From: an uncultured Porphyromonadaceae bacterium
GTDB lineage: Bacteria > Bacteroidota > Bacteroidia > Bacteroidales > Muribaculaceae
Length of the DNA: 5,958 nucleotides
Assembly: GCA_905193485.1 (NCBI GenBank)
Contig: CAJJOX010000142.1
Coordinates: 1 to 5,958 of the forward strand
Direction of reading: 5' to 3'
Shown here: piece by piece, positions 1-5,958 of the stretch
Layout: the number at the start of each line of letters is the position of its first letter
How positions within the stretch are numbered: the stretch's first letter is position 1
Made by a program: the position numbers and the translations under genes
Notes under the pieces: generated by a model
The model's database searches: none
Told to the model about the DNA's origin: nothing
What the model saw: the letters and a program-made list of their open reading frames with translations, nothing else

Positions 1-1550
1 AGGAAGGGGGTTGTGTCCCCGCCTCTATTGCCAAGGAAATCAGCCGAACCGCCACTTAGAGATGAATCATCGAACGGAGTTGACGAACCGCTGTTGAGGC
101 TCGACTCAATTGCTGTCAGCCCCGATGGCACATCCTGGCCGGACCAGTTTTCGAAACGGGCGAATTCAGCCTTAAACCGCAATTCGACATCATCCACGCG
201 GCCACTGCGGTGTTTGGCCACGATAAACTCTGCAAGGCCCCGTATATCACGGTCGTTGGCATCAACGCCCGAACGCATATAATATTCGGGGCGATGGATA
301 AAGCAGACAATATCGGCATCCTGCTCGATGGCTCCACTTTCTCGAAGGTCGGAGAGCTGAGGACGCTTGCCTTCTTTGCTGTCGCCACGCGACTCCACAC
401 TTCGGTTTAACTGCGACAAAGCTATAATGGGGATGTTAAGCTCTTTGGCCAACTGCTTAAGCGAGCGCGATATCATACTCACCTCCTGCTCGCGGCTGCC
501 GAATTTCATTCCCGATGCATTCATAAGCTGGAGGTAGTCGATGATTATGATGCGCACATTATGTTCTCGGACCAGACGCCTGGCCTTCGTTCGGAGTTCA
601 AAAATCGACAATGATGGCGTGTCATCGATGTAAAGTGGTGCACCATACAGATGTTTGATGCGTGCCATCAGCTGATCCCATTCCATCGGACTCAGCTGCC
701 CACTCTTGATTTTTTCGCTCGGGAGTTCGCATACGTTGCTCACCAATCGATTGACAAGCTGAAGATTAGACATCTCAAGCGAAAAGATGGCTGTCGGTGT
801 GTTGTAGTTCACCGCCATATTCTTTGCCATGGATAAAACAAATGCCGTCTTACCCATGGCCGGTCGAGCCGCGATGATGATCAGGTCAGAGTTCTGCCAT
901 CCCGATGTGAGTTTGTCAAGTTCGTGAAATCCGGTTTCCAATCCGCTCAGACCCGAAGTGCGGTTAGCGGCCGCCTGAATCTGCTCGATAGCCTGACCGA
1001 TAACCGGATCGATCTGTGTCACGTCTTTTTTTACGTTGCGTTGCGATATCTCGAAAAGCTTTCCTTCGGCTTCCTGCATGAGATCGTCAACATCATTGCT
1101 CTCGTCGAAGGCCTTACGTTCGATTTCGGAAGCGAAACTGATCAGTTCACGTGCCAGATATTTCTGAGCGACGATGCGGGCATGATAATCGACATGAGCG
1201 CCGGAGGCCACGCGTGAAGTCAACTCCGAAACAAACATCGGGCCACCTACCTCATCAAGTGTGCCGTTCAACCGCAGCTGCTCAGTCACCGTGAGCATGT
1301 CGATCGGTTGCTGCGAAGCGCCAAGAGTCTGGATTGCTTCGTAAATCTTACGGTTGGCCGGCTCATAGAAGCTTTCGGCTTTCAGTATGTCGCAAACAAT
1401 GGTATACGCGTCCTTTTCAAGCATCAAAGCTCCGAGCACGGCTTCTTCAAGATCTTTGTCCTGAGGCAGCTGGCGTCCGCCATAATCATATAATGCTTTT
1501 CGCTGCTGAGTATTGCGTTTATTATTGTTGTCGGAAGTATCTATAGGCAT
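1..1550 (-). CDS. dnaB: Replicative DNA helicase DnaB (C-terminus cut by window edge)
   Basis: Hexameric ATP-driven helicase that unwinds DNA at the replication fork and recruits primase. 516 codons are open from ATG (1550-1548) to the window edge with no stop, so only the extreme C-terminus should be missing. The N-terminal primase-interaction domain begins near residue 30 (PQDKDLEEAVLGALMLEKDA) and runs to about residue 150. A linker follows, then the RecA-like motor domain. Walker A is RPAMGKTAF (residues 229-237, GKT 233-235). Walker B is IIIIDYLQLM with Asp338. The DnaB-typical stretches SQLNRSVESR and LRESGAIEQDADIV follow. After the conserved end (KAEFARFEN) there is a Ser/Gly-rich, probably disordered tail. 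No intein or frameshift is seen. The start is chosen because upstream in-frame codons offer no other start and a TAAATTTG element lies about 40 nt upstream. It is transcribed divergently from ispE. Identification is very secure. Confidence 0.97.
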   Translation of the reverse strand, partial: MPIDTSDNNNKRNTQQRKALYDYGGRQLPQDKDLEEAVLGALMLEKDAYTIVCDILKAESFYEPANRKIYEAIQTLGASQQPIDMLTVTEQLRLNGTLDEVGGPMFVSELTSRVASGAHVDYHARIVAQKYLARELISFASEIERKAFDESNDVDDLMQEAEGKLFEISQRNVKKDVTQIDPVIGQAIEQIQAAANRTSGLSGLETGFHELDKLTSGWQNSDLIIIAARPAMGKTAFVLSMAKNMAVNYNTPTAIFSLEMSNLQLVNRLVSNVCELPSEKIKSGQLSPMEWDQLMARIKHLYGAPLYIDDTPSLSIFELRTKARRLVREHNVRIIIIDYLQLMNASGMKFGSREQEVSMISRSLKQLAKELNIPIIALSQLNRSVESRGDSKEGKRPQLSDLRESGAIEQDADIVCFIHRPEYYMRSGVDANDRDIRGLAEFIVAKHRSGRVDDVELRFKAEFARFENWSGQDVPSGLTAIESSLNSGSSTPFDDSSLSGGSADFLGNRGGDTTPF

Positions 1551-1587
1551 GGTGTAGGCAGAAAGCGTTACTTCATTTGTTATTCCG

Positions 1588-1618
1588 GTGCAAATTTACA
1601 ATTTATTTCGTAACTTCG
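1588..1618 (+). promoter_or_regulatory. ispE: Candidate ispE promoter (GTG-N20-TAACTTCG)
   Basis: TAACTTCG at 1611-1618 matches the Bacteroidota -7 consensus TAnnTTTG at all but one fixed position. GTG at 1588-1590 stands exactly 20 nt upstream, one base off the -33 TTG. It would start transcription near 1622-1626, giving a 5' leader of about 30-35 nt before the ispE ATG. The spacer overlaps the divergent dnaB -7 element. Confidence 0.45.
1591..1598 (-). promoter_or_regulatory. dnaB: Candidate -7 element of the dnaB promoter
   Basis: Read on the minus strand the bases are TAAATTTG, an exact match to the Bacteroidota -7 consensus TAnnTTTG, followed by C as is common. It lies about 40 nt upstream of the dnaB ATG, a sensible distance. 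No TTG is found 19-22 nt upstream where the -33 element should be, so the call rests on one half of the promoter. Confidence 0.45.
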
Positions 1619-1657
1619 CCTTTCGATTTTTCATAAGCTTCTCAACACCTTATCAAC

Positions 1658-2491
1658 ATGGTTGTATTTCCCAACGCCAAAATCAATCTCGGGCTTAACA
1701 TTACAGCACGCCGGCCCGACGGATACCACGACATCTGTTCTTTGATGGTTCCCACTGCCTGGTGCGATATTCTCGAGATCGTTCCGGCCAAAGGCAACGA
1801 CACCACTCTGTCAGTCACCGGCCGGCCTGTCGATTGTCCGCCGGAAAAGAATCTTGTAATGAAGGCTGTGCGCGCGCTCAATGAAGTCGTTGAAGTGCCG
1901 GATGTCGATATTTTTCTTCATAAAATAATTCCTGACGGTGCGGGACTCGGAGGAGGATCTGCCGATGCCGCATTCACGCTTACGACACTTGACAAACTGT
2001 TCAGGTTCGGGCTTACACAACATGAGCTGGCTGATATAGCCTCCACAATAGGCTCTGACTGCCCGTTTTTCATATACAACCGGCCAATGATGGCCACCGG
2101 TACCGGCACCACTCTCACGCCATTCGATTGCGACGGTCTTTCCGGCCTCACGATTGCCATAGTCAAGCCCGATATACATATATCGACAGCTGAAGCCTAC
2201 GCCGGAATAACGCCATGCATACCCGAGATGCCCCTGTCTGACATTCTCATGCTCCCGCCACATGAATGGCGCAGATGTCTGATCAATGATTTTGAGGCTC
2301 CTCTCGCCAGCGTCCACAATGCCATCGGCGACATACGCGACAATATGTATGCCCACGGTGCCCTTTATGCATCACTTTCAGGATCAGGCTCTGCCGTGTA
2401 TGGATTGTTTGTCGATGACAAAATGGCAGAGCGGGCGGCAGCCAGTCAACCGGGATATGCTTCTTTTGTCGGCAAGCTGACACTGTTTTGA
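1658..2491 (+). CDS. ispE: 4-diphosphocytidyl-2-C-methyl-D-erythritol kinase IspE
   Basis: Cytosolic GHMP-superfamily kinase that phosphorylates the 2-hydroxyl of CDP-methylerythritol with ATP, a step of the MEP (non-mevalonate) route to IPP and DMAPP. The protein is 277 aa, close to the 283 aa of E. coli IspE. The N-terminal motif PNAKINLGLNI contains the expected catalytic Lys8 and is followed by RRPDGYH (18-24). The GHMP ATP-binding glycine loop PDGAGLGGGSADAA is at 92-105. The catalytic Asp is expected at Asp134 within GSDCPFF. The C-terminal GHMP motif SLSGSGSAVYG is at 239-249. The start ATG places the conserved PNAK motif at residue 5, as in the family, and an upstream promoter-like element supports it. 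There is no clear Shine-Dalgarno, as expected for Bacteroidota. It is divergent from dnaB, and 107 bp separate its stop from the chosen grpE start. Long antisense open frames inside it are shadows. Confidence 0.96.
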   Translation: MVVFPNAKINLGLNITARRPDGYHDICSLMVPTAWCDILEIVPAKGNDTTLSVTGRPVDCPPEKNLVMKAVRALNEVVEVPDVDIFLHKIIPDGAGLGGGSADAAFTLTTLDKLFRFGLTQHELADIASTIGSDCPFFIYNRPMMATGTGTTLTPFDCDGLSGLTIAIVKPDIHISTAEAYAGITPCIPEMPLSDILMLPPHEWRRCLINDFEAPLASVHNAIGDIRDNMYAHGALYASLSGSGSAVYGLFVDDKMAERAAASQPGYASFVGKLTLF

Positions 2492-2531
2492 ACGATATGC
2501 CTCATTATTTGTTATCAATTTAACCGTGAGC

Positions 2532-2547
2532 AACCGCATCGGCGGTT
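2532..2547 (+). terminator. Small hairpin between ispE and grpE (weak terminator or leader structure)
   Basis: AACCGC and GCGGTT form a perfect 6-bp stem around the 4-nt loop ATCG, 40 nt after the ispE stop. Only a short TT follows the stem directly; a run of five T (2557-2561) comes ten bases later, so the U-tract is poorly placed. It may be a weak terminator for ispE or a structure in the leader of grpE mRNA. Short stems arise by chance, hence the low confidence. Confidence 0.3.
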
Positions 2548-2598
2548 TTGGCAACGTTTTTGTTAGATCGCTTATCAAATATCTCATCACCATCGATT

Positions 2599-3195
2599 AT
2601 GTCAAAGGAAAAAAATAAAAAAAATGTAGAGCCGGAAGTTGAAGAAGCTGAAATACTCGACAACGTTCCGGAAGCCGCCTCAGAGGACGAGAGTGCGGAA
2701 CAGATTGAAAATGACGAAATGGCGCAGATCGATTCTCTCTGCAAACAACTCGCCGAAGAAAAAGAGAAAGTTGAGAAAGAAAAGAAAGAATATCTTTTCC
2801 TGATGGCCGAATTCGACAACTTCCGTAAACGCACTCTCAAAGAAAAAGGAGATCTCATACGCAATGCTGCCGAATCGGCGATGAAAGGCATTCTGCCCAT
2901 AGTAGATGATTTCGAACGCGGACTCGATGCCGTAAAAAGTTCATCCGACGCCGAAGCTGTCAGAGAGGGAATGGAACTTATCTACAACAAACTCATCAAG
3001 TATCTCGAACAGAATGGGGTGAAGCCCATTGACAGCACCGGTGCGACATTTGACCCGGAGTTACATGAAGCCATAGCTATGGTTCCGGTGGAAGACGAGA
3101 ATCTTAAAGGCAAGGTGATCGACACTCCGACCAAAGGATATACCATCAACGGCGACAAAGTGCTCCGTTTTGCAAAAGTGGCAGTAGGCCAGTGA
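2599..3195 (+). CDS. grpE: GrpE, nucleotide-exchange factor of the DnaK chaperone
   Basis: Homodimeric cytosolic cochaperone that releases ADP from DnaK, resetting the DnaK-DnaJ cycle and acting as a thermosensor. From ATG 2599 the protein is 198 aa, typical of the family (E. coli 197). Residues 1-45 are highly charged and probably disordered. A long coiled-coil helix spans about 46-105 ([19 protein letters not shown], then the conserved [10 protein letters not shown] at 70-79), followed by the four-helix-bundle region with [10 protein letters not shown]. The C-terminal beta domain carries the GrpE signature: FDPELHEAI from residue 151, then [17 protein letters not shown] near the end. A longer reading from TTG 2548 would add 17 residues (ATFLLDRLSN...) unlike any GrpE N-terminus I recall and would overlap the hairpin, so the ATG is preferred. 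It lies 34 bp ahead of dnaJ, probably cotranscribed. No CIRCE operator or clear TAnnTTTG promoter is visible upstream, so transcription could also come from ispE. Confidence 0.96.
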   Translation: MSKEKNKKNVEPEVEEAEILDNVPEAASEDESAEQIENDEMAQIDSLCKQLAEEKEKVEKEKKEYLFLMAEFDNFRKRTLKEKGDLIRNAAESAMKGILPIVDDFERGLDAVKSSSDAEAVREGMELIYNKLIKYLEQNGVKPIDSTGATFDPELHEAIAMVPVEDENLKGKVIDTPTKGYTINGDKVLRFAKVAVGQ

Positions 3196-3229
3196 TTGCA
3201 GCCATCCACAACAATTTGTTTTTAGGATA

Positions 3230-4408
3230 ATGGAAAAAAGAGATTACTACGAAGTGCTCGGCGTGAGCAAAACCGCCACTCCGGATGAGCTGAAAAAAGC
3301 TTATCGCAAGCTTGCCATAAAATATCATCCCGACAAAAACCCCGGCGACAAATCAGCCGAGGAAAAATTCAAGGAAGCAGCCGAAGCCTATGATGTGCTC
3401 AGCAACCCTGAAAAACGTCAGCGTTACGACCAGTTCGGCCATAACATGGGGCCGCAAGGATTCCCCGGCGGCGGTGCCGGCGGCGGTTTCAGCACCAATA
3501 TGTCGATGGACGACATTTTCAGCATGTTTGGCGATATCTTCGGCGGTCGTGGCGGATTCGATATGGGCGGATTTGGCAGTGCGACAGCCGCAGGCGGCCG
3601 ACGCGCACGCACCCGGCAACGCCGGGGCGACGACTTACGCATAACCTTAAAACTGTCGCTTGAGGATCTTGCAAAAGGTGTCACCAAGACCATCAAGCTC
3701 AAGTCATTCTGCAAAGATGACCATTGCAACGGCACCGGAGCTAAAGACGGCACCTCATTCGCCACGTGCCAGACATGTCATGGCACCGGCGTTGTCGAAC
3801 GTGTGCAGCAGACCATCCTCGGATCGCAATACGTGCAGGCGGTGTGTCCGACCTGCAATGGCGAAGGAAAGACCATTCTCGAAAAATGCACCTACTGCGG
3901 AGGCACAGGAGTCGAACAACGCGAACAGACTGTCAGCATAAACATTCCCGCCGGAACAGAAGGCGGATCCATACTTACCGTAAAAGGCAGAGGCAACGCG
4001 CCCATGCATGGCGGCGTCAACGGCGACCTTCTTGTTGTGATAGAAGAGATCGCCCATCCCGAGCTGATACGCGACGGTAATGATGTGATCTACAATCTAA
4101 TGCTCGATTTCCCCACAGCAGCTCTCGGCGGATCGGTCGAAGTTCCGACCATCGGGGGACGTGCGCGCCTGAAAATCCAGCCCGGCACCCAGCCCGGAAA
4201 AATACTTCGCCTTCGCGGCAAGGGACTCCCCTCACCCGACGGACGTGGAACCGGCGACGAACTTGTCAACGTCATGGTATACGTACCTGAAAATCTGACG
4301 GAAGACGAAAAAGCCAACATCGAACAGCTTCGTCAATCGCCCGGAATGAAGCCCGATGAATCAGCAAAAAACCGCATTTTCAGCCGGCTCCGACACTTAT
4401 TTGACTAA
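3230..4408 (+). CDS. dnaJ: DnaJ (Hsp40) co-chaperone, with an atypical first zinc repeat
   Basis: Class A J-protein that delivers unfolded substrates to DnaK and stimulates its ATPase. 392 aa, slightly longer than E. coli DnaJ (376). The J domain occupies residues 4-70 with HPD at 33-35 in [10 protein letters not shown]. The Gly/Phe region is about 74-118 ([24 protein letters not shown]), followed by a basic stretch (RRARTRQRR). The zinc domain (161-227) has repeats CQTCHGTG (180-187), CPTCNGEG (206-213) and CTYCGGTG (220-227). The first repeat instead reads [10 protein letters not shown] (161-170), a C-X4-C spacing with Asp163 at the usual cysteine position. The C-terminal substrate-binding domains follow, with [17 protein letters not shown] and [21 protein letters not shown] lies only 2 nt before the ATG, too close to be a normal Shine-Dalgarno. 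It sits 34 bp after grpE, and a strong terminator starts 15 bp after its stop. Confidence 0.97.
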   Translation: MEKRDYYEVLGVSKTATPDELKKAYRKLAIKYHPDKNPGDKSAEEKFKEAAEAYDVLSNPEKRQRYDQFGHNMGPQGFPGGGAGGGFSTNMSMDDIFSMFGDIFGGRGGFDMGGFGSATAAGGRRARTRQRRGDDLRITLKLSLEDLAKGVTKTIKLKSFCKDDHCNGTGAKDGTSFATCQTCHGTGVVERVQQTILGSQYVQAVCPTCNGEGKTILEKCTYCGGTGVEQREQTVSINIPAGTEGGSILTVKGRGNAPMHGGVNGDLLVVIEEIAHPELIRDGNDVIYNLMLDFPTAALGGSVEVPTIGGRARLKIQPGTQPGKILRLRGKGLPSPDGRGTGDELVNVMVYVPENLTEDEKANIEQLRQSPGMKPDESAKNRIFSRLRHLFD

Positions 4409-4423
4409 TAACGTTTTGCCCTA

Positions 4424-4466
4424 AAAAAGCACCGTGTCACGAAACATACATGACACGGTGCTTTTT
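4424..4466 (+). terminator. Strong intrinsic terminator of the grpE-dnaJ unit
   Basis: AAAAAGCACCGTGTCA (4424-4439) is perfectly complementary to TGACACGGTGCTTTTT (4451-4466), giving a 16-bp stem with an 11-nt loop (4440-4450). The 3' arm ends in five T, the U-tract of a Rho-independent terminator, and the 5' arm begins with A-rich sequence, so it could also work on the opposite strand. It starts 15 bp after the dnaJ stop and separates the chaperone genes from the downstream porin-like gene. Confidence 0.92.
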
Positions 4467-4490
4467 CATTTGGATTCAGACGAACCATCA

Positions 4491-4521
4491 TTTTCCACGA
4501 AGCGTTTAAAACATATATTTC
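4491..4521 (+). promoter_or_regulatory. Possible weak promoter of the porin-like gene
   Basis: TATATTTC at 4514-4521 fits TAnnTTTG except for the last base, and TTT (4491-4493) stands 20 nt upstream in place of the -33 TTG. It lies after the dnaJ terminator and 32 bp before the preferred start codon, where a promoter is needed. The sequence is AT-rich, so a chance match is quite possible. Confidence 0.3.
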
Positions 4522-4553
4522 ATCCGCAAACTAATGCATCACTACACATGCTT

Positions 4554-5864
4554 ATGAAACGCTTCCTCACATTTGCTTTTCCGATCCTTCTGACCATGAC
4601 GGCCGGAGCCCAGACGAAAAATCTCGTCGACCAGCAGACCGATTCGCTCATCGCTTCCCACAAAATCATCAATATCGACCGTGACGGCAGCGAGAACAAT
4701 CCGGGCTACAGTGATTCGATCAAGTCACTTATCGAAAACTTCTATTATGACCAGTTCCGCCACTTCCAGGATCCTGCCGCACCCTACTTCCTGTTTCTCA
4801 GTCACGACGCATCTCTTGCCATGGGTATTGGCGGAGCCGTAAGGATGAGAGCTTATTTCGACTGGAATGGAGCCATTCCTTCCCCCGGATTCGCTCCTTA
4901 CCTCATTCCCATGCACCCTGATCCAGCCAAAATGCGCAATTTCGACACGACACCCGCAGGGACATGTCTTTTCTTCCGCGTGATCGGACGCAATAAAAAG
5001 CTCGGTCAATATCAATTGTATATCGAAGCAAACTTTAACGGTTACGAAGCACGCGACTTCCACCTCAAAAAAGCCTATGCGATCATTAATGACTTTACCA
5101 TCGGATATGCCAGTTCGACTTACAGCGACCCGGCCGCCCTGCCTCCAACGGTTGACGCACAGGGGCCGAGCAACAAGCTCAGCCATACGGCGGTACTCGT
5201 ACGCTACATGCCTCGTATCAAAAAAAATTGGGTAGCAGCCGTTTCACTCGAGACGCCCTCAACATCAATAAATTATTCCGACAGCACCGAGAAAGTCAAC
5301 ACCTGGATTCCGGATGCGGCCGCGTTCCTACAGTATGAATGGGACCGTACATCGCACGTCCGTTTCTCGGGTATCGTAAGATCTCTCCCCTACCGCGACA
5401 TGCTGGAAGGCCGCAACCACAACAAAATAGGCTGGGGCATCATGCTCAGTTCTGTCGCACATCCCACCGACCGCATCACCACCTATGCGACATTGAATTA
5501 CGGACGAGGTTATGCCTCACTTGGGGGTGACCTGCTCATAGGCAATTATGATCTGATCCCCGATCCGGGAAAGGCAGGGAAACTCTATACGCCAGCCTCT
5601 TATGGATGGTGCCTTGGAATACAATATAATTTCCGACCTAATCTATTTGTCAGCACATCCCTCAGCCAAACACGCTTTTTACCCAAAGGCCCCGTTGATC
5701 CTGAAGAATACCGCTACGGCATGACCGGCAATGTAAACATTTTCTGGAATATGACTCCGCGAATGCAACTCGGCGCCGAATATGACTACGGATGCCGCCG
5801 CAACTTCAGTGGAGAACGCCGCTGGGCACAGCGTATCGGAGCCGTGGCACAGTTTTCATTTTAA
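4554..5864 (+). CDS. Outer-membrane beta-barrel protein, probable DcaP-like porin
   Basis: 436 aa from ATG 4554. Residues 1-19 form a signal peptide (basic MKR, hydrophobic FLTFAFPILLTMT, cleavage likely after AGA), so the protein is exported. An approximately 50-residue polar N-terminal segment follows, then many amphipathic, alternating aromatic/polar stretches typical of beta-strands (LGQYQLYIEANFNGYEA, AFLQYEWDRTSHVRFSG, YGWCLGIQYNF). The last residue is Phe in AVAQFSF, the aromatic C-terminal end that guides barrel insertion. The segments RMRAYFDWNGAIP, APYLIPM and SDPAALPPTVDAQGPSN (191-207) resemble, from memory, Bacteroidales proteins annotated as DcaP-family trimeric outer-membrane transporters; the substrate is unknown. 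An ATG at 4548 would add only two residues (ML). The frame stays open back to GTG 4434, but that start would lie inside the dnaJ terminator and bury the signal peptide, so it is rejected. Confidence is high for an outer-membrane barrel and moderate for the DcaP assignment. Confidence 0.8.
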   Translation: MKRFLTFAFPILLTMTAGAQTKNLVDQQTDSLIASHKIINIDRDGSENNPGYSDSIKSLIENFYYDQFRHFQDPAAPYFLFLSHDASLAMGIGGAVRMRAYFDWNGAIPSPGFAPYLIPMHPDPAKMRNFDTTPAGTCLFFRVIGRNKKLGQYQLYIEANFNGYEARDFHLKKAYAIINDFTIGYASSTYSDPAALPPTVDAQGPSNKLSHTAVLVRYMPRIKKNWVAAVSLETPSTSINYSDSTEKVNTWIPDAAAFLQYEWDRTSHVRFSGIVRSLPYRDMLEGRNHNKIGWGIMLSSVAHPTDRITTYATLNYGRGYASLGGDLLIGNYDLIPDPGKAGKLYTPASYGWCLGIQYNFRPNLFVSTSLSQTRFLPKGPVDPEEYRYGMTGNVNIFWNMTPRMQLGAEYDYGCRRNFSGERRWAQRIGAVAQFSF

Positions 5865-5926
5865 CCGGGAAGAATCCTCCATAAATAGCCCCGCCATGCA
5901 ATCGTACAGTCGTCCGCGATAGCGTA

Positions 5927-5957
5927 TTGAAGCCTTCCTTTATAAGTTCTAACTTTG
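5927..5957 (+). promoter_or_regulatory. Bacteroidota housekeeping promoter for a gene beyond the right edge
   Basis: TTG (5927-5929), 20 nt, then TAACTTTG (5950-5957) matches both halves of the Bacteroidota primary sigma-factor consensus TTG-N19-21-TAnnTTTG, and the following C is also usual. It points right, out of the window, so transcription should begin a few bases after the end. The gene it drives is not visible. The preceding 5865-5926 stretch shows no open frame and no convincing terminator hairpin for the porin-like gene. Confidence 0.65.
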
Positions 5958-5958
5958 C

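Noticed and set aside
13..410. Small plus- and minus-strand open frames within dnaB
   Set aside because: They overlap the DnaB reading frame, which is continuous through this region with conserved motifs.
1650..1658. TTATCAACA, one mismatch from the DnaA box TTATCCACA, at the ispE start and upstream of dnaB
   Set aside because: A single imperfect 9-mer with no neighbouring boxes or AT-rich unwinding element; chance occurrence is likely.
1811..2356. 181-codon minus-strand open frame opposite ispE
   Set aside because: It lies wholly antisense to a gene with all family motifs, has no recognisable domain, and is a byproduct of ispE codon use.
2548..2598. TTG-started 17-residue N-terminal extension of grpE
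   Set aside because: ATG 2599 gives a normal family length and a typical charged N-terminus; the extension begins right after a hairpin and looks like untranslated leader.
4725..5186. 153-codon minus-strand open frame opposite the porin-like gene
   Set aside because: Fully antisense to a coherent signal-peptide-bearing barrel protein; no promoter or domain supports it.
5220..5227. A8 run inside the porin-like gene as a phase-variation tract
   Set aside because: It is a single short run mid-gene that encodes Lys-Lys in frame; nothing else suggests switching.
1..5958. Search for CRISPR, tRNA/rRNA, insertion sequence, toxin-antitoxin or defence genes
   Set aside because: None seen. The window is nearly filled by five housekeeping or envelope genes with uniform composition and gaps under 150 bp.

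Overview
The window reads as a core chromosomal segment of a Bacteroidota bacterium, most likely order Bacteroidales. Three things point there. Upstream regions carry the Bacteroidota promoter signature (TTG, about 20 nt, then TAnnTTTG) instead of a -35/-10 pair. No start codon has a well-placed Shine-Dalgarno sequence. The protein sequences, including a signal-peptide-bearing porin-like protein, resemble Bacteroidales homologues from memory. GC content is near 50%, so a family such as Muribaculaceae is possible, but that is a guess.

Layout. Positions 1-1550 (minus strand) hold dnaB, the replicative helicase, which runs off the left edge just short of its C-terminus. A 107-bp divergent intergenic region (1551-1657) carries back-to-back promoter-like elements. 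The remaining genes are on the plus strand: ispE (1658-2491, MEP isoprenoid pathway kinase), grpE (2599-3195, DnaK nucleotide-exchange factor) and dnaJ (3230-4408, Hsp40 co-chaperone). Right after dnaJ lies a strong intrinsic terminator with a perfect 16-bp stem (4424-4466). Then comes an outer-membrane beta-barrel protein of probable DcaP-like porin type (4554-5864). The final 94 bp end in a near-perfect Bacteroidota promoter whose gene lies outside the window.

Function. grpE and dnaJ, 34 bp apart, form a co-chaperone unit serving a DnaK encoded elsewhere. ispE and dnaB are independent housekeeping genes fired divergently. The porin is a separate transcription unit behind the terminator. All intergenic gaps are under 150 bp and no RNA gene, mobile element, CRISPR array or defence system is visible. 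I do not see an undescribed system here. The most unusual detail is in DnaJ: the first zinc-binding repeat reads C-X4-C, with Asp where the canonical cysteine should sit.
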